Program-made: the position numbers and the translations under genes
Part shown: positions 26,166 through 39,163 of the stretch, piece by piece
Numbering within the stretch: the first letter of the stretch is position 1
Layout of the letters: every line of letters starts with the position of its first letter
Source of the DNA: Sipunculus nudus
Taxonomy: Eukaryota; Annelida; Sipuncula; Golfingiida; Sipunculidae
Length of the DNA: 64,000 bases
Assembly: GCA_026874595.1 (NCBI GenBank)
Contig: CM049313.1
Location: forward strand, 36,954,159-37,018,158
Direction: 5' to 3'
The notes under the pieces: model-generated
Told to the model about the DNA's origin: nothing
The model's input: the letters and a program-made list of their open reading frames with translations, nothing else
Database searches by the model: none

Positions 26166-27545
26166 AGTTTAGGTTAAAGTTGAAAAAAATGACAAACAGA
26201 ATTAGGTTTTTATCCATATGCATGAGGGAAAAAATCCTACTTGTTCAAATAATATTAAAGAAGATATGTATGAAATAATGTGTGCAATAGAAAATCACCG
26301 ATTGTACTCTATTGCCCATATTTGATTTTTAGCAAGTCTGTTTTTCAATAGGTCAGAAGCCCCCATATAGGCACCAATGATCTTTGAGAAGTGATTTTGA
26401 GAAAGATCTAGCATGTTCTTGTTGTGATATCAGGTGAAAAGAAAATCAATGATTGTGCTCAAGCAGCCATATTGGAATTTCAACAGGTCTGCAATTCGAT
26501 AGTTATGGAGCCCTTTTAGGTACCAATCATCTCTGTGAATTTGGGAAAGCTGAAGTGTGTTGTTGTTGATTATTGTGTGCAAAAGAAAATCAACAGTGGG
26601 GCTGTGGTGACAATATCGGAATTTGGACATCTGAAATTCAATAGGTCTGGATCCCTCATAGGTACCAATCATTCCTGTGAATTTGGGAAAGCTGAAGTAT
26701 GTTGCTGTTGAGATATTGTGCGTGAAAGAAATTCATTGAATGGGCTGTGGGGCCATATTGGAATTCTGACAGGTCTCTAATTGAATAGGTCTGGAGCCCT
26801 CGTTTGTACAAATCATCCCTGCTAATTTAGGAAAGTAGAAGTATGTTGTTTTGGAGATATTGTGCATGAAAGAAAATCAGCGACTGGGCTGTGGCGGCCA
26901 TATTGGAATTCTGACAGGTCTCTAATTCAACAGGTCTGGAGCCCTCGTATGTACAAATTATCCCTGTGAATTTGGGAAAGTTGAAGTATGTTGTTGTTGA
27001 GTTATTATGTGCAAATAAAATCAGCGATTTGGCTGTGGAGGCCACATTGGAATTCCAACAAGTCTGTACTTCAATAGGTCTGGAGCCCTCATAGGTATTA
27101 ATCATCCCTGTGAATTTAGGAAAGTTGTATTATGTTGTTGTTGAGTTATCGCGCGCAAAATAAAATCAGCGATTGAGCTGTGGCAGCCATATTGGAATTC
27201 CCACATGTCTGTAATTTGATAGGTCTGGAGCACTCAAAGGTACCAATCATTCCTGTGAATTCGGGAAAGCTGCAATATGTTGTTGAGTTATTGCGTGCAA
27301 AGAAATTCAGCGATTGGGCTGTTGCAGCCATATTGGAATTCTGTCAAGTATGTTATTCAATAGGTCTGGAGCCCTCATAGGTACCAATAATCCCTGTGAA
27401 TTTGGGAAATCTGAAGTATGTTGTTGTTGAGTTATCGCGTGTGAAAGAAAGTGTAACTGATGGAAGGAAGGATGGAAGAAAGGACAGAAGGACGGACTGA
27501 CACAGTTCTCACTAAAGGGCACTGCTTGTCAAGCAGGGCCCTAAT
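26166..27545 (+). mobile_element. Element E: 145-bp tandem core, microsatellite and terminal palindrome
   Basis: About eight core units follow an AT-rich leader. CTGGAGCCCT falls at 26791, 26936, 27080, 27225 and 27366, a period of 141-145 bp, with older copies near 26350, 26505 and 26645. Typical words are GGCCATATTGGAATTC and GTGAATTTGGGAAAG. The last unit runs into a GGAAGGA/GGACGGAC microsatellite (about 27460-27500). A hairpin follows at 27516-27542, with 13-bp arms AGGGCACTGCTTG and CAAGCAGGGCCCT, one mismatch and a one-base loop. The plan matches elements A, B and C with unrelated core and palindrome. No transposition protein is encoded. The left end is not defined. Confidence 0.6.
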
Positions 27546-28480
27546 AAGAATATTTGTTTGGATCAATACCACATATATACCAAAAGGTGGTTTATGTTAC
27601 CAGAACCCATAATCAGTTCAGGTTTTATAATAACAGTTTATCTATTTTTGGTGATCCTAACGAGAACAAATAAACATACAAGAAAACACTGGTGTTATAA
27701 TAATAGCATTGCTTCTGAGACATACTTATTTCAAACTGCTTCAATAAGTAAACAAGTAAGAGTTCTATTATTTAGCTTAATTAGTTACCCAAACTCTAGG
27801 GATGAATGACATGCTAGCTAGCCTTTAGTGTTTAGTTTACCTGCTAATACCTGTTTTATCCCTTAACACCACATGATTAGATTTAAGATATTCTGTTATA
27901 TATCTCAATAATAAAAATCCATCCCAAAAGATAGGCACATGAAAACTTTAACTTAAATCTCAAAAGGTCCATTAAACTAATTTCCTCACATTAATTGTAT
28001 AAAGTCAATGAAAAGTTACTCAATTTTAATGTGCTTAGGTCAAAACAAAATTTATCCACCTTAATCAATTAAATCAAGTGTTCAAGTTCAGATACATCAC
28101 ATAAAAAAGCTGATAATTCTGAACTTAATTTCACATCACTATTTTACTATTAATCAGTATTTGCTACAAATACTTCCGTGGTCTGGAAGAATAAATGAAT
28201 ACAAAAAAAAGAATGCTGTTGATGGGACAGATACAAACAATGAATGCCAGAGCTGAACCAATGAATGGCAAGACCTGCCAAAAAAAATTCTTTCTTTTTT
28301 TTTGTTTCTGTTGATGAAACAATGGTAATGATATGCTAATATGGATGTTCAATAAAAATGATTGGTCATTTATTATTGAGCAGTTAGACAAAGAATGAGA
28401 CCATTGCCTTGTTTGTAAAATGGTGTGCCCGATAGATTGACTACAGGCAGTTGAGTAAGTAGTAAAGTTGATCTATAACC
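27546..28480. other. Unique AT-rich non-coding DNA
   Basis: No gene or repeat recognised. Frames of 83 and 75 residues lack motifs. Confidence 0.5.
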
Positions 28481-28870
28481 TTATTGTCAGCAAGGCTCTG
28501 GACTACAAGATCTCATGTCAGCTGACTAAGTACCTACTTCAGTGACTTTCTATTACGGAAATCTTCCACAAGTCTTGCAGGGGCTGTTCTCCATTTAAAT
28601 GCAATCAGCTGCTTAAGTATGCAAAAGTGAACTGTCTTTTATGTTTGACACGCCTGGTCTTTCTGGATCCCCATGCATTACACTCTGATTGGTGAAGCAG
28701 AACATGAAACGACAATATCAAAATTTCTCTCTGGTCCTTCCGTCTTTCTTTCGATGAATAAGGAATGGAGAGCATCATTCTAAATCAGAGGCTGGAGTAT
28801 TCTCTGATGACTTCCCAAGGGCTTACGGGGCAGCTCCGAAAGTTAATTGTCATATTTTGAATAATAATGG
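28481..28870. promoter_or_regulatory. Unique moderately GC-rich segment, weak candidate conserved non-coding element
   Basis: About 380 bp of unique, information-rich sequence with a CCAAT-type word (CTGATTGGTG near 28685) in otherwise low-complexity surroundings. No reading frame of note. Conservation cannot be tested here. Confidence 0.2.
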
Positions 28871-30780
28871 TTTTTGCTCTACTAAATTTTAGACTCCTGC
28901 TGCGGGAAGTCTAAAAATATTATTTATATGGTTAGGAAGCCAAAAGGACAAAGTGACTAGGCAAGCTATTACCCTTGTTCTGCCAAATTTGTTTCCTGTA
29001 AAATAAATACAATTCTCTAGCAATAAAACTGACAGATAGTAATAAATTGGTCTGTTGTGTATCCCTTACTTGTATCAAGATAAAAAGTTTGGAGTGGATT
29101 GATGGTGGTTTCAGGAAAGACAGGCAATTTCTATCTGTAATTGGATAGTTACTAATGACAGCAAGTTAATACCTTTATCACAAAATGATAAGAAAAATGC
29201 TATATTTCATGTCTTCCATACATAATGCATTACTTCTAACCCTTAAATATACTGACTTTTCTGTGGAATCCACTGATATTTCTAACGAAGGCAAGGACAA
29301 AACATGGCCGCAGCACTATATGGTCATGTGATCTGGTTATGTGATCTGGTCAAGTGATCTCCGAACTCCTGTGGGCAGTGACTGTTCTCTTCTGGTGGCA
29401 GTTAAAATAACTTTCCTGTAATTTGTGATAAAACATGAACATAATTGTTAAATGTGTGCACTTCCAAACCCCTGAGAACTATTCTAAGCCTCTGAGGGAG
29501 TGGAAAAAGTCTGGTTAAGCAGTCACATGGTAGCTTCGCTAAATTAACAAAACATGCATGGGTTACAAATATCTTACAGCTGGCTGGCTTCACAGCTGCT
29601 ACCTATACTTCCACAGCATCATAAACAGCCATCCCATCCAGCACAAGCACATCACAAGGCTGTATGATTACTATTAGCCATGTTCTATTTAGTTTTTATT
29701 ATGTACATTTTAATACTCTCTGTAACTCCATTTTTAGACATTCCTATATTTATAGTCATGAGCATGGTTGACATATATATACGAAACTCTTAATTGATAT
29801 AGTTTTCCCATCAACAGCCAGGTGGTCATTGTATTCTGCCACCCGATGTAATTTTTACTCAAAACTAACCTCTTTCAGTTGGGAAAAATCAAACTTTGTT
29901 ACAATTTAGGAAAATAAAATCTTCTGTTAACATTGCAAATATGCCTCCCAAATATAACTTCTTACATTAAGTTTTTAGCTATCACAAAGGAGTACCAAAT
30001 GAAAGGAAAACAGATCCAAGGAAATTAACAGGAATATTTATTGTTTTCTATTTTTCTTCAGACTTTCCAAGTACAATGTCATTTTCCAAGTTTTCATTTA
30101 ATTTATTACCCTAGCTAATGGCTATTCTTTTACCCGTTTTCTATTTTCCTTCAGACTTTCCAGTATAATGCCATTATGCATGTTTTCAGTCATGTAGAGG
30201 AGCCGAACACATGAAGGACAGGTTATTCAACCTTGCCATGCTATTTAAACATGAATGGGCTGCCAGTTGGTACAGGCTGATACAGTAATTCTAGGGCGAC
30301 TGATGCTGAGGTACCTAAGAGAATTGAAAAGAGCATAGCTAATATTTGTGAACAGGGAGATTTGTGTTCCTGGTGCCAGAATAGGCCATGTAAAATGTAC
30401 AAATGTAAAAAGGCACACAAATGGAATTCAGTTTATTGAATGGCATATAATTTGCCATAAATGAATATAAAAAGATGAAATAAACATTAAATTTAAAATT
30501 TCAGGAACTGAATGTCTCCTTGGTTTTGAATGTAAACTGGTAATTAATACCCAAACAACCTAAAGCTAAGAATTTAAAATTAAATTAAACAAATTCAGAG
30601 TTTTAAAGTATATATATGCCTGTCAGATAGTTCGACACCAGAACTGAATTTGCTAAGATGTATGTTTGTACAATGTTCAAATATCATTTAACTGATGTGC
30701 ACAGATCATGAAGGCACTTTAATTCAGGTATTTCTTGTAGTAGCACTGTAAAATAGATAGATGACGGAAAAAACTGAACA
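28871..30780. other. Unique AT-rich non-coding DNA
   Basis: No gene seen. GTGATCTGGT is repeated near 29328 and 29341. Poly-pyrimidine patches occur around 30040-30160, with TTTTCTATTTT-CTTCAGACTTTCC duplicated about 100 bp apart (near 30045 and 30140). Confidence 0.5.
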
Positions 30781-31260
30781 CAGTACAATCAAAGCTGTAA
30801 ACAAAAGTAATGACCTGTCACGGTGCTTCCCTGATAAAACTTGACCGCGACTGATGATGGGACCTCTTGACAACAGGCCTCGGTTATGTACTTCTCAGTT
30901 AAACCAGCGTGCCACCACCCTAGGGAAACCTACGACTCAACATTAGATCTGACATTTGTGACGTTTATGATGGAAGTCAAAGATAATTGGCAGAAATATG
31001 ATTACTGTGGATGCCGTTTTTGACGGATGTCTGTGGTATCCACAGCCCCCACACTCACAGAAATTTGTTAAGTGTAACGTATTTAGTTTTCCCAAGACAA
31101 ATGACTCCAGTACCTTATAAATACTACTGAAGTGTTCACAGGCCAAGCCAATCTGTATTGTGCTTTTGTGACAAACTAATAGCTATGATACCTCCGTAAG
31201 AAATGAAAGCGGCTTTGGCAGCAGAACTGTCATTACCTAAATTACTACGTATGAACTTCA
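30781..31260. promoter_or_regulatory. Unique GC-richer segment, candidate conserved non-coding element
   Basis: Complex, unique sequence with more CpGs than the flanks (for example TTGACCGCGACTGATGATGG near 30841). It includes homeodomain-type AATTGG/ATTA words and no convincing frame; the antisense 67-residue frame at 30943-31146 has no recognised domain. This is the kind of segment that often proves to be an enhancer in gene deserts, but that is inference. Confidence 0.25.
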
Positions 31261-33160
31261 AAATCTAATTAGTTTCCATGTTTCTTTTTCACATAGGAAA
31301 AGAAGACAAAACCATCAATGTTTTAACCCATTTATGTAATAGCTGTATTTATACTCCCTCCTAAAAGGTGTGATGCACAAAGCCTCTTCGTTCTTTCAGC
31401 ATCAAATTTTCAACCTTTTCAGTGCCTTTCTAAGCCACTTTTTCTGACTAATTCTTGTGCTTTATTGAAGCTTACATGATGAAACAAAAGAAGCAACTGA
31501 TATACACTGAAGTTACAGCTTGTTATTTCTGTCACACAGAATGAGACCTGCCATAAACATGAGGATGCACAATTCAGGTTTACTAATTGTTTTGTTATAC
31601 TAAATAGCATATAGTACTTCGTACTAGCTTAGAGCCCTAATATTGTTTTCAGACAGAAGGGCAATCAATTAGTGACTTCAGTATTTTTAGTAATTGAAAC
31701 TTTCAGGGCATTTCAGGAAGGGGCCAATTAAGAATTTATCAGAATTTTGTGTGTATCTGGTGCATGATCCAGATTAAGGAATGTCAGTAGAGAATATTCA
31801 CTAATGTACAGGCACTTCTGCATGAATGAACCTGGGAATATTGACTAAATAAGTAAATGCAAACACATGGCAGAAGCTTGCATTTCTAAGAATGCAAATT
31901 TGTATTGTTCTTGAATATGAGCAGTCAAACATTGATTTAAACATAATCTCCTTCATACAGATAACCAGAGGGCCAAAGCTGCCTGCATGGTAGGAAAAGT
32001 GTTACCGAAAAATGATGCATACAAACTGACTGAGCAGGACCACTATAAAACTTTCACGAGATAATGACACCTACAACTGCATGGGAATGTCCGCTGGCAT
32101 TCTGTAATTATGTGCTGCATTGTTAATGCGGGGACTGTCACAATGATATCAGCAGTAAGTTATCATATAGGATGGTGTCCCAGTGCTGGAGTAAGCTCTG
32201 CCACCTGCTCTATTAACAAACAAAAGTTTAATTTATTATCTATTCATAAACACCTTGCTATATGTGCCATAGTTGTATCTAATATTCATGAAACACTGTC
32301 CAGTTACTTTTACCATAAGACAATTTTAACAATTATGATATCACTATATCAACATCACTTATCATCATCATCATCATCATATGCCTAAAACAACAACATC
32401 ATCAAAATCCATTCCCATCATCATTTGATACGTTAACAACTGAACCAATTCTTAACCAACTAAATGTACCGGTAATGTAAAATAATCAATTTGCAAAAAT
32501 GATGCAACAGATAAATGTTTCCATCACTAGACTATGGTGAATCCTTAAAATTTAATCAACCTCACGCTTTTATCATTTATGGTAAAACCTCATTTGATCA
32601 CACTTAACATAGCTGAATATTATTATGTGTAAATGTTTCGAATTTTAACTATTGAAAAACATGGTGAAATTATGATAAAATCCAACCTGCTTAAAACTAA
32701 TATGTTATCTGTAACTGACTTCTATTTCTACACTCAAGATTATTTTCATGTATTTACTCAATTACTGATCACATAAAATCTCCAAATACTCTTTCCTTCT
32801 GTTACATAAAATGTATATATAAACAGAGACATTCATAAGTTAACTGTTTTAAGGCATTGAATGCATTTTTAAACCTATTACCCTGACTGAAGTTGTGGCT
32901 ACTGACCACTTTCTTGTTAAAACATGGAACTGACTGCTTCAATTGTGTTCACAGAATATTTCCTGAGCAAATAACCCTAACACAACAGCTAACGTGACTA
33001 GTAACATAATGCCAGGCAATAAGATGCTTCCCTGTCATCATTCTAATAACAACAATAAGCCAGTCATTAATGCAAATGAATACAATTGACCCCATCAGCC
33101 GTGGGAAGCAGCTATTGATTCAGGAAGATCAGCTGGGGTGTAACTGTAGACAAATCAGCC
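31261..33160. other. Unique AT-rich non-coding DNA
   Basis: Only a short ATC microsatellite (32361-32380) stands out. Frames of 63 and 92 residues are unsupported. Confidence 0.5.
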
Positions 33161-34095
33161 AACGTACAACACACAAGGCAGCCCTGAGTGTGTTCACATG
33201 TGTCCCATAACCATACGCAAAGCAGCCCTGATTGTGTTCACATGTGTCCCATGTTCCATACACAAGGCAGCCCAGAGTATTCATATATGTCCAACGTGCC
33301 ATACACAAAGCACCCCTGATTGTGTTCACATGTGTCCCATATACCATATACAAGGCAATCCTGATTGAGTTCACATGTGTCCCGCATACCATATACAAAG
33401 CAATCCTGATTGTGTTCACATGTCCAATGTACCATACACAAGGCAGCCCTGAGTGTGTTCACATATCTAATGTACCTTATACAAAGCAAACCTCATGAGT
33501 GTTTTCATGTGTCCCATGTACAATTTACTAATAAGGCAGCCCTGAGTGTGTTCATGTGTCTTATGTACCATATACAAGGCAGTCCTGATCCGTTCAAATG
33601 CCCCATGTACTATATACTAATAAGACAGACCTGAGTGTGTTCATGTGTCGCATATACCATATATAAGGTAGCCCTGAGTGTGTTCACGTGGCCCATGTAC
33701 CATACAAAAGGCAGTCCTGAGTGTGTTCACATGTCCCATATACCATATATAAGGCAGCCCTGAGTGTGTTCATGTGTCCCATGTATCATATACAAGGCAG
33801 CCCTGTGTGTGTTCATGTGCCCCATGTACCATAAATAAGACAGCCCTGAGTGAGTTCACGTGCCCCATGTACCATATATACACAAGGCAGTCCTGAGTGT
33901 GTTCATATGTTTCATGTACCATACACAAGGCAGTCCTGAGTGTGTTCATGTGTCCCATTTACCATATAAAAGGCAGCCCTGAGTATGTTGATGGTCCCAT
34001 GTACCATATACAAGGCAATCCTGAAAGTGCCTAGTGTACACTTGTGTTCCACAAACTGTACACAAAGCAGTCCTGGAAGTGTCCCCTCTGTCCTA
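33161..34095. repeat. 44-45-bp minisatellite, about 20 copies
   Basis: Units such as GCAGCCCTGAGTGTGTTCAC / ATGTGTCCCATGTACCATAT are repeated with a 44-45-bp period (starts near 33178, 33222 and 33267). There are many substitutions and small indels, and a few shorter units. Each fresh unit contains an E-box-like CACATG or CATGTG. Frames on both strands are repeat by-products. Confidence 0.85.
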
Positions 34096-35205
34096 CAAAT
34101 TCAAATGATAGTTTGACATTTCAAGGCATTTCGTGGCTTGATTGGTAAATCATGAAAAAATAGTACCTGCTATTCTGGGACAGACAAAGTATCAAATGGT
34201 CCACAACATGTCTCCATGTATATGTAGTGCAGAAAGGTGAGGACCTCACAGATATTTTTATCAGATCAGCAAAGGGTGAACCCAGGAGTACTAGCTGGAA
34301 TTTTGTAGGATTGTTCCGATAGCCAGACTTGTGTTTAATTAAGCGTCCCCCTACCAATCTTTGCGCTAGATCTAAAAATATGGCATATTTTTACAAACTG
34401 ACCTTTGGGCACAATTTTAGTCATAGGTTTCAGATTTGCACCTGATATTAATTTTTGACCTTGACCTGATTTCTAAGATTATACACTCCAGATATGATTC
34501 CCTATTATAGCTCTGTAACAGTGACCCCTCAGTGTTTGAAGAATTCTAGCTCCTAATTAGGACTAGACTAATTTAACTTAATTTGAGGAGCAAGAAGGAA
34601 CAATCAACTGTGTTTTACCAAGCGCTCCCTATACACCTTCACCATGTTTGACTGTCTGATTATTAGGAGGATCAGTTAAACAATACAATTTTCATAAGTG
34701 GAAGGTATATAATTGGTTCTAGCATCAAGACCAGCACCAAAAAGAAACCTGCAAAATATGTCTTTAACCTATCTTTTTTGTCAGGTTAAGTCCATGGGCT
34801 TTTGTTGCACTGTACAATGGATCTGGAAAAAGGTAACCATTTGATGAGAATGTTGAGTTATAATCAAGCCTTATGGATTTCAGGTTTTATGTAATATAAT
34901 CCAGAAGTCATATCTTGTCCTGCAATAAATTTCTAAGGTTCTACACAGATTTCATCATAGGTCCATAGAGGAACTGTTGGGGTTCCAGGACTTCTTAGAC
35001 GCTACTGAAGAGAAATGAGAACTTTAAAGGAGCAATTGTGACAAAATTATAGGAGTTTACAGGAGCTTCTAGCCAAAAATATAAGAAAAATATTGGGGTT
35101 TTCACTGCACAACCATGCTTCACTCAGTTTAATACAATATCATTGGTTCTCAAAGGAGAATGTATGTTGAACTAGAATGGCTCTGTTTTTGCAGGGCAAA
35201 AAATT
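34096..35205. other. Non-coding DNA with possible decayed element G core
   Basis: No gene recognised. TTGACCTTGACCT at about 34455 resembles the core words of element G downstream, so part of this stretch may be old element sequence. Confidence 0.4.
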
Positions 35206-35735
35206 AGATATATGTCCCCGCCCCCTATGGGCCATCCCAAAACATCAGGGGTAGAATATGCACTATCTCAAAACAATGATTCTAGATTTCAGCAGATCTT
35301 ACTTTGAAGGTGAAGGTCAAGGTCACTGCTTTTCAAACTCCAATGAGATTTTGGCAGAAAGAACTGGTGTGTCAAATTTGAAGAAAAAATCTTCAGTACT
35401 TCTCAGTTATGGGAGTCACAATAATCCTAGAATCACTTCAGGTCAGTGGATTTCTAACTACCTTAAGATTTTGGTAGGAACAATGAGTGTTTAAATTTTT
35501 TTTTGGAAAATATGCAGCCCGGCAAAGGTTATCATGTTCACAAGACAACTATGTAATTCCGCCAATTTGACCTTGAAGATCCTGGTCAAGGTCACACGGT
35601 TGCAAACTTGTCAAAGAACTTGGAAGGAACAATTGGTGTACCAAAATTTAGGACAAATGTGAAATACTTAAAAAATTTATGGGGTTTACAAAAATTTCAC
35701 ATTTCCGTAGATTTGACCTTGAGATGAAGGGTGTT
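35206..35735 (+). mobile_element. Element G: fragment with GTCAAGGTCAC core repeats
   Basis: It opens with a TGTCCCCGCCCC head (near 35214), similar to the ATGCCCCCGCC head of element H. Two core copies about 269 bp apart contain GTCAAGGTCAC (35316 and 35585), each preceded by TTGAAGGTGA or TTGAAGATCC. A third starts near 35711 (TTGACCTTGAG) and is cut off by the 17-bp array. The right end of the element is missing here; GACACTGGTGTGTCAAC near 36430 resembles its core and may be the continuation. Confidence 0.45.
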
Positions 35736-36330
35736 GGATAAAAAATTGGTTCAGAGAGCATGTTGCTTCAGAGAGCATATTGGTTTAGAGAGCATGTTGC
35801 TTCAGAGAGCATATTGCTTCAGAGAGCATATGCTGGTTTGGAGAGCATGTTGGACCAGAGAGCATGTTGGTTCACTGAGGATGTTGATTCAGAGAACATG
35901 CTGGTTAAGACAGCATGTTGGTTCAGAGAGCATGCTGGTTCAGAAAGCATGTTGGTTCAGACAGGATGTTGGTTCAGAGAGCATGCTGGTTCAGAGAGCA
36001 TGTTGATTCAGATAGCATGTAGCAACATTGGTTCAGAGAGCCTGATGGTTCAGAGAGAATTTTGGTGCACAGAGCATGTTGCTTTAGAGAGCATATACTT
36101 GTTCAGATAGCATGTTGGTTCAGACAGCATGTTGGTTCAGGGAGAATTTCTGTTTGGAGACCATGTTGATTCAAACAGCATATTGGTTTAGAGAGCATGT
36201 TTGATTCAGACAGCATGTTGATTAACACAGCATGTTGCTTCATATACTGGTTCAGAGAGCACACTGGTTTGGAGAGCATGTTGGTTCAGAGAACAAGTTG
36301 GTCCAATAAGCATATTGGTTGAGAGTAAAT
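35736..36330. repeat. 17-bp minisatellite, about 35 copies
   Basis: The unit AGAGAGCATGTTGGTTC is repeated with substitutions (TTGCTTC and ATTGGTT variants) and occasional indels. As 17 is not a multiple of three, a run of clean units rotates through all three frames. This explains two overlapping plus-strand frames (91 and 116 residues) with the same 17-residue repeat. It begins directly at the broken third core copy of element G. Confidence 0.88.
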
Positions 36331-36844
36331 CCTACTTAAAATAGGAGATTAGATCAAGGTATGGGTATTTTCTAAATTTCTACTATTTTTTTTTTCATTT
36401 TTGCAACACAACTTTTTCAACACTGACACTGGTGTGTCAACTTACTGAAGAGCATTCCTCCAAATAAACTTTTGTGATTTTCATTCATCATTCCCTAATG
36501 GCACACATTCAGATATTTGCAGAATTAAACCTAATGGAAAAGGAAAAATTGCTTGGGTATGAATTTTTTGTCCAATCATTAAAATGGATCATTAACATTG
36601 ATTACACAGTGATGATCACAAGACTGGGGACAGCTGATTGCAAAGTGACACTCTGGATCCAACATGAAAACTGCCAACCTGTCTCCAGTTAACTGAGATA
36701 GCATATTGTTTTGGTTTCTTATAGAAATTAAAAAAGATATTAAAAAACTATATCACACCCTGGTCTAATCAAATGAGTTCTTCAGAACAACTGAGATGAC
36801 AGTGCTAAGGCATGAAGAGAGTCTTAAGATATCTGTCAATAAAA
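36331..36844. other. Non-coding DNA
   Basis: No gene. A possible remnant of element G core lies near 36430. A 72-residue frame at 36474-36692 is unsupported. Confidence 0.45.
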
Positions 36845-37147
36845 CACAGAATCTTCAAGCTAGTCAAACCCATTCAGGAAAAACAGGTTCCTCAAGAAGA
36901 CTATACCAAGAATCTCCAATCTAGTTGAAGCCATTCAGGAAAAACAGGTTCCTCAAGAAGACTTTACCCAGAATCTCCAATCTAGTTGAAGCCATTCAGG
37001 AAAAACAGGTTCCTCTAAAAGGCTTTACCCAGAATCTCCAATCTAGTTTAAGCCATTAAGGAAAAACAGGTTCCTCAAGAAGACTATACCAAGAATCTCC
37101 AATCTCATTGAAGCAATTCAGGAAAAACAGGTACCTCAAGAAGACTA
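36845..37147. repeat. 61-bp tandem repeat, 5 copies
   Basis: CATTCAGGAAAAACAGGTTC recurs at about 36871, 36932, 36993, 37054 and 37115, exactly 61 bp apart, with few substitutions. Confidence 0.9.
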
Positions 37148-38173
37148 TAAATTAAGGCATTTTTTTTCATGAGACTTTTCAGGCTCCTGTACATTAGGGC
37201 TCTTCTGTTTTTAAGGAAAGTTTCTTTAGATGGCAACAAATCAGGAGGCTACTCCATTCCTGTACAGAGATTTCTTGGAAACTAATATTCTTGTGATGCT
37301 TATGTTGTACTGCATCTCTTGTCCTGTTCTTCAGCTTCAAACTTAGTATGGCATAACCCAACCCCTAAAGGTAGCTTACTATCATTGCTATACAAGTCCT
37401 CTCCTTCTGAGAGGTTTTCCTATTTAAACATATATAGTTCTTCTGTGTTCATGGAACACTTTTTCCCTCTCAAATTATACCCTTTTGTACAGGAGTTTGT
37501 TTCAGTACAACAGAAATCTTATAATTTATACTGTCTAAAATATCTAAAATTAAATACCTACTGAATAGGTTGTAAATCATATCTTCTGTTCAATTACAAG
37601 AATTAGTTGATTTAAATGAGGTCCTATACACAGGTTAAACAAATGTCCACTCTATACTTCTTTAATCTATCTTCAGACTATTCCTAGTCTTTTACACCCT
37701 GACAAAGTACAGCTTCTCCTAAATCAGCAGCTTGGGTGTCCTTGAGTAGCTGTCACTTTTAACACAGCTTATTTTCCAGGGTTTAATTATAATGTTTAAA
37801 AAAGAACTGACAGGGCACTGCATTTGACATCCCTCATCCATCAGGCATTAACAGTAATAACATCATCAAATCATCATTGTCACAGCATCACAATCCAACA
37901 TTTCAAGATTCCTTATCTTTCTAATGATTACGTAATCAGGATTATATAATGACAGTAGTTATGAAGATTACAACCAGATAATGATTTGCTGTGCTGATCA
38001 GAATGAATTATAATTAGTCTATCTACAAACTCTTCACAGGCTTCCAGCACAGATGGGGTGTTGTAGTGCTGAGACACTCAGCAGGCCTTAAAAATTGAAA
38101 AAAAACTTGTTTATTATTAATGTACACCACAAAACATATAAATATTATAACTTGATATGTTGGAATGTCATGA
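37148..38173. other. Unique AT-rich non-coding DNA
   Basis: No repeat or RNA gene. The 81-residue frame at 37319-37564 has no recognised motif. Confidence 0.5.
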
Positions 38174-39163
38174 ATGCCCCCGCCTGGAGCAAATAAGAAA
38201 TATTTGTTAATTTTTGTTAATCTTTTTTAAGTTCAGGAAGTGTCGTATGGTCAAAAGTAGGTCAACAAGGGCAAAATGCATGCAAATTTGATCTGTAACG
38301 GGTCATTATCAAGCAACACACCAAAAATCAGGCCAGTATCTGCAGGCATTGTAAAAAAAAGTCAATACATGTGCATTTTTTCATAAAAATTTCTATCTTT
38401 CATAACTTGAAATTTTCTATGTTCAGGATCTGTCATATGGTCAAAATTTTTTATAATCAGCTCTAAAATGTAGAAAAATGGGTCAAGGTCACCCATCTTC
38501 GAACTTGACTGAGATTTTATTGATATACATCTTCACTGATGAAATACAATTCCAATGGTGAATCATTTTAGAGATATCCCGCTCACAAGGTAAAAGTTAA
38601 CAGACACAGGAAGGACAAGCGCCGGACAGACAGATGGAAGGCAGGACAGACGGACAGCTTAAGTGACGACAATAGCCCATCAGCCTATGAGCTGAGGGCT
38701 AAAAAAGGCTGTACATGTACATTTGTCATGAACATTTCTAATTTTCATGAAATTTTCTAAGTTTAGGAACTGTATAATGGTCAAAAATAGGTCAACTGGC
38801 TAGATACACGAACTCAATCTATAACTGGTCATTATCTGCCCACACATAAAAAATCAGGCCATTATCTGCAGGCACCATGGAAAAAAAGTCTGTACATATG
38901 CATTTGTTATGAAAATTTCTATTTTTCATGAAATTTTCTATGTTCAGGAGCAGTCAAATGGTCAAAAGTAGGTCAAATGGGGCAAAATGTGAGCTTGATC
39001 TGTAACTGGTCATTATCTGCTCACACACCAAAAATCACTCCCATATCTGCAAGCATTGCAAAAAAAGTCTGTACATCTGAATTTTTCATGAAAATTTACT
39101 TGAATGACTTAATGACAGACATGGGTAAAACTTTATGCCCCGCCCACTTTGTGGTGGGGGCAT
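38174..39163 (+). mobile_element. Element H: about 185-bp tandem core, GC-rich terminal inverted repeat and hairpin
   Basis: ATGCCCCCGCC (38174-38184) at the left is the inverted match of GGTGGGGGCAT (39153-39163) at the right, with one mismatch. Core units carry TGGTCAAAAGTAGGTCAA near 38249, 38439 (cut), 38779 and 38960, about 181-190 bp apart. The right end is a hairpin at 39135-39163 (ATGCCCCGCCCAC / GTGGTGGGGGCAT, two mismatches). The second core copy is broken by 264 bp of element A sequence. No protein is encoded. Confidence 0.6.
38440..38703 (+). mobile_element. Element A fragment (3' end) inside element H
   Basis: This matches the last core unit and tail of element A: TCTAAAATGTAGAAAAATGG, the GGTCAAGGTCACCCATCTTC word, a GACAGAC/GACGGAC microsatellite, GTGACGACAATAGCCCATCA and the terminal hairpin at 38674-38700. 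The 5' head and other core units are missing. The element H unit spacing across it is about 110 bp shorter than expected for a clean insertion, so host sequence was lost as well. Confidence 0.65.
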
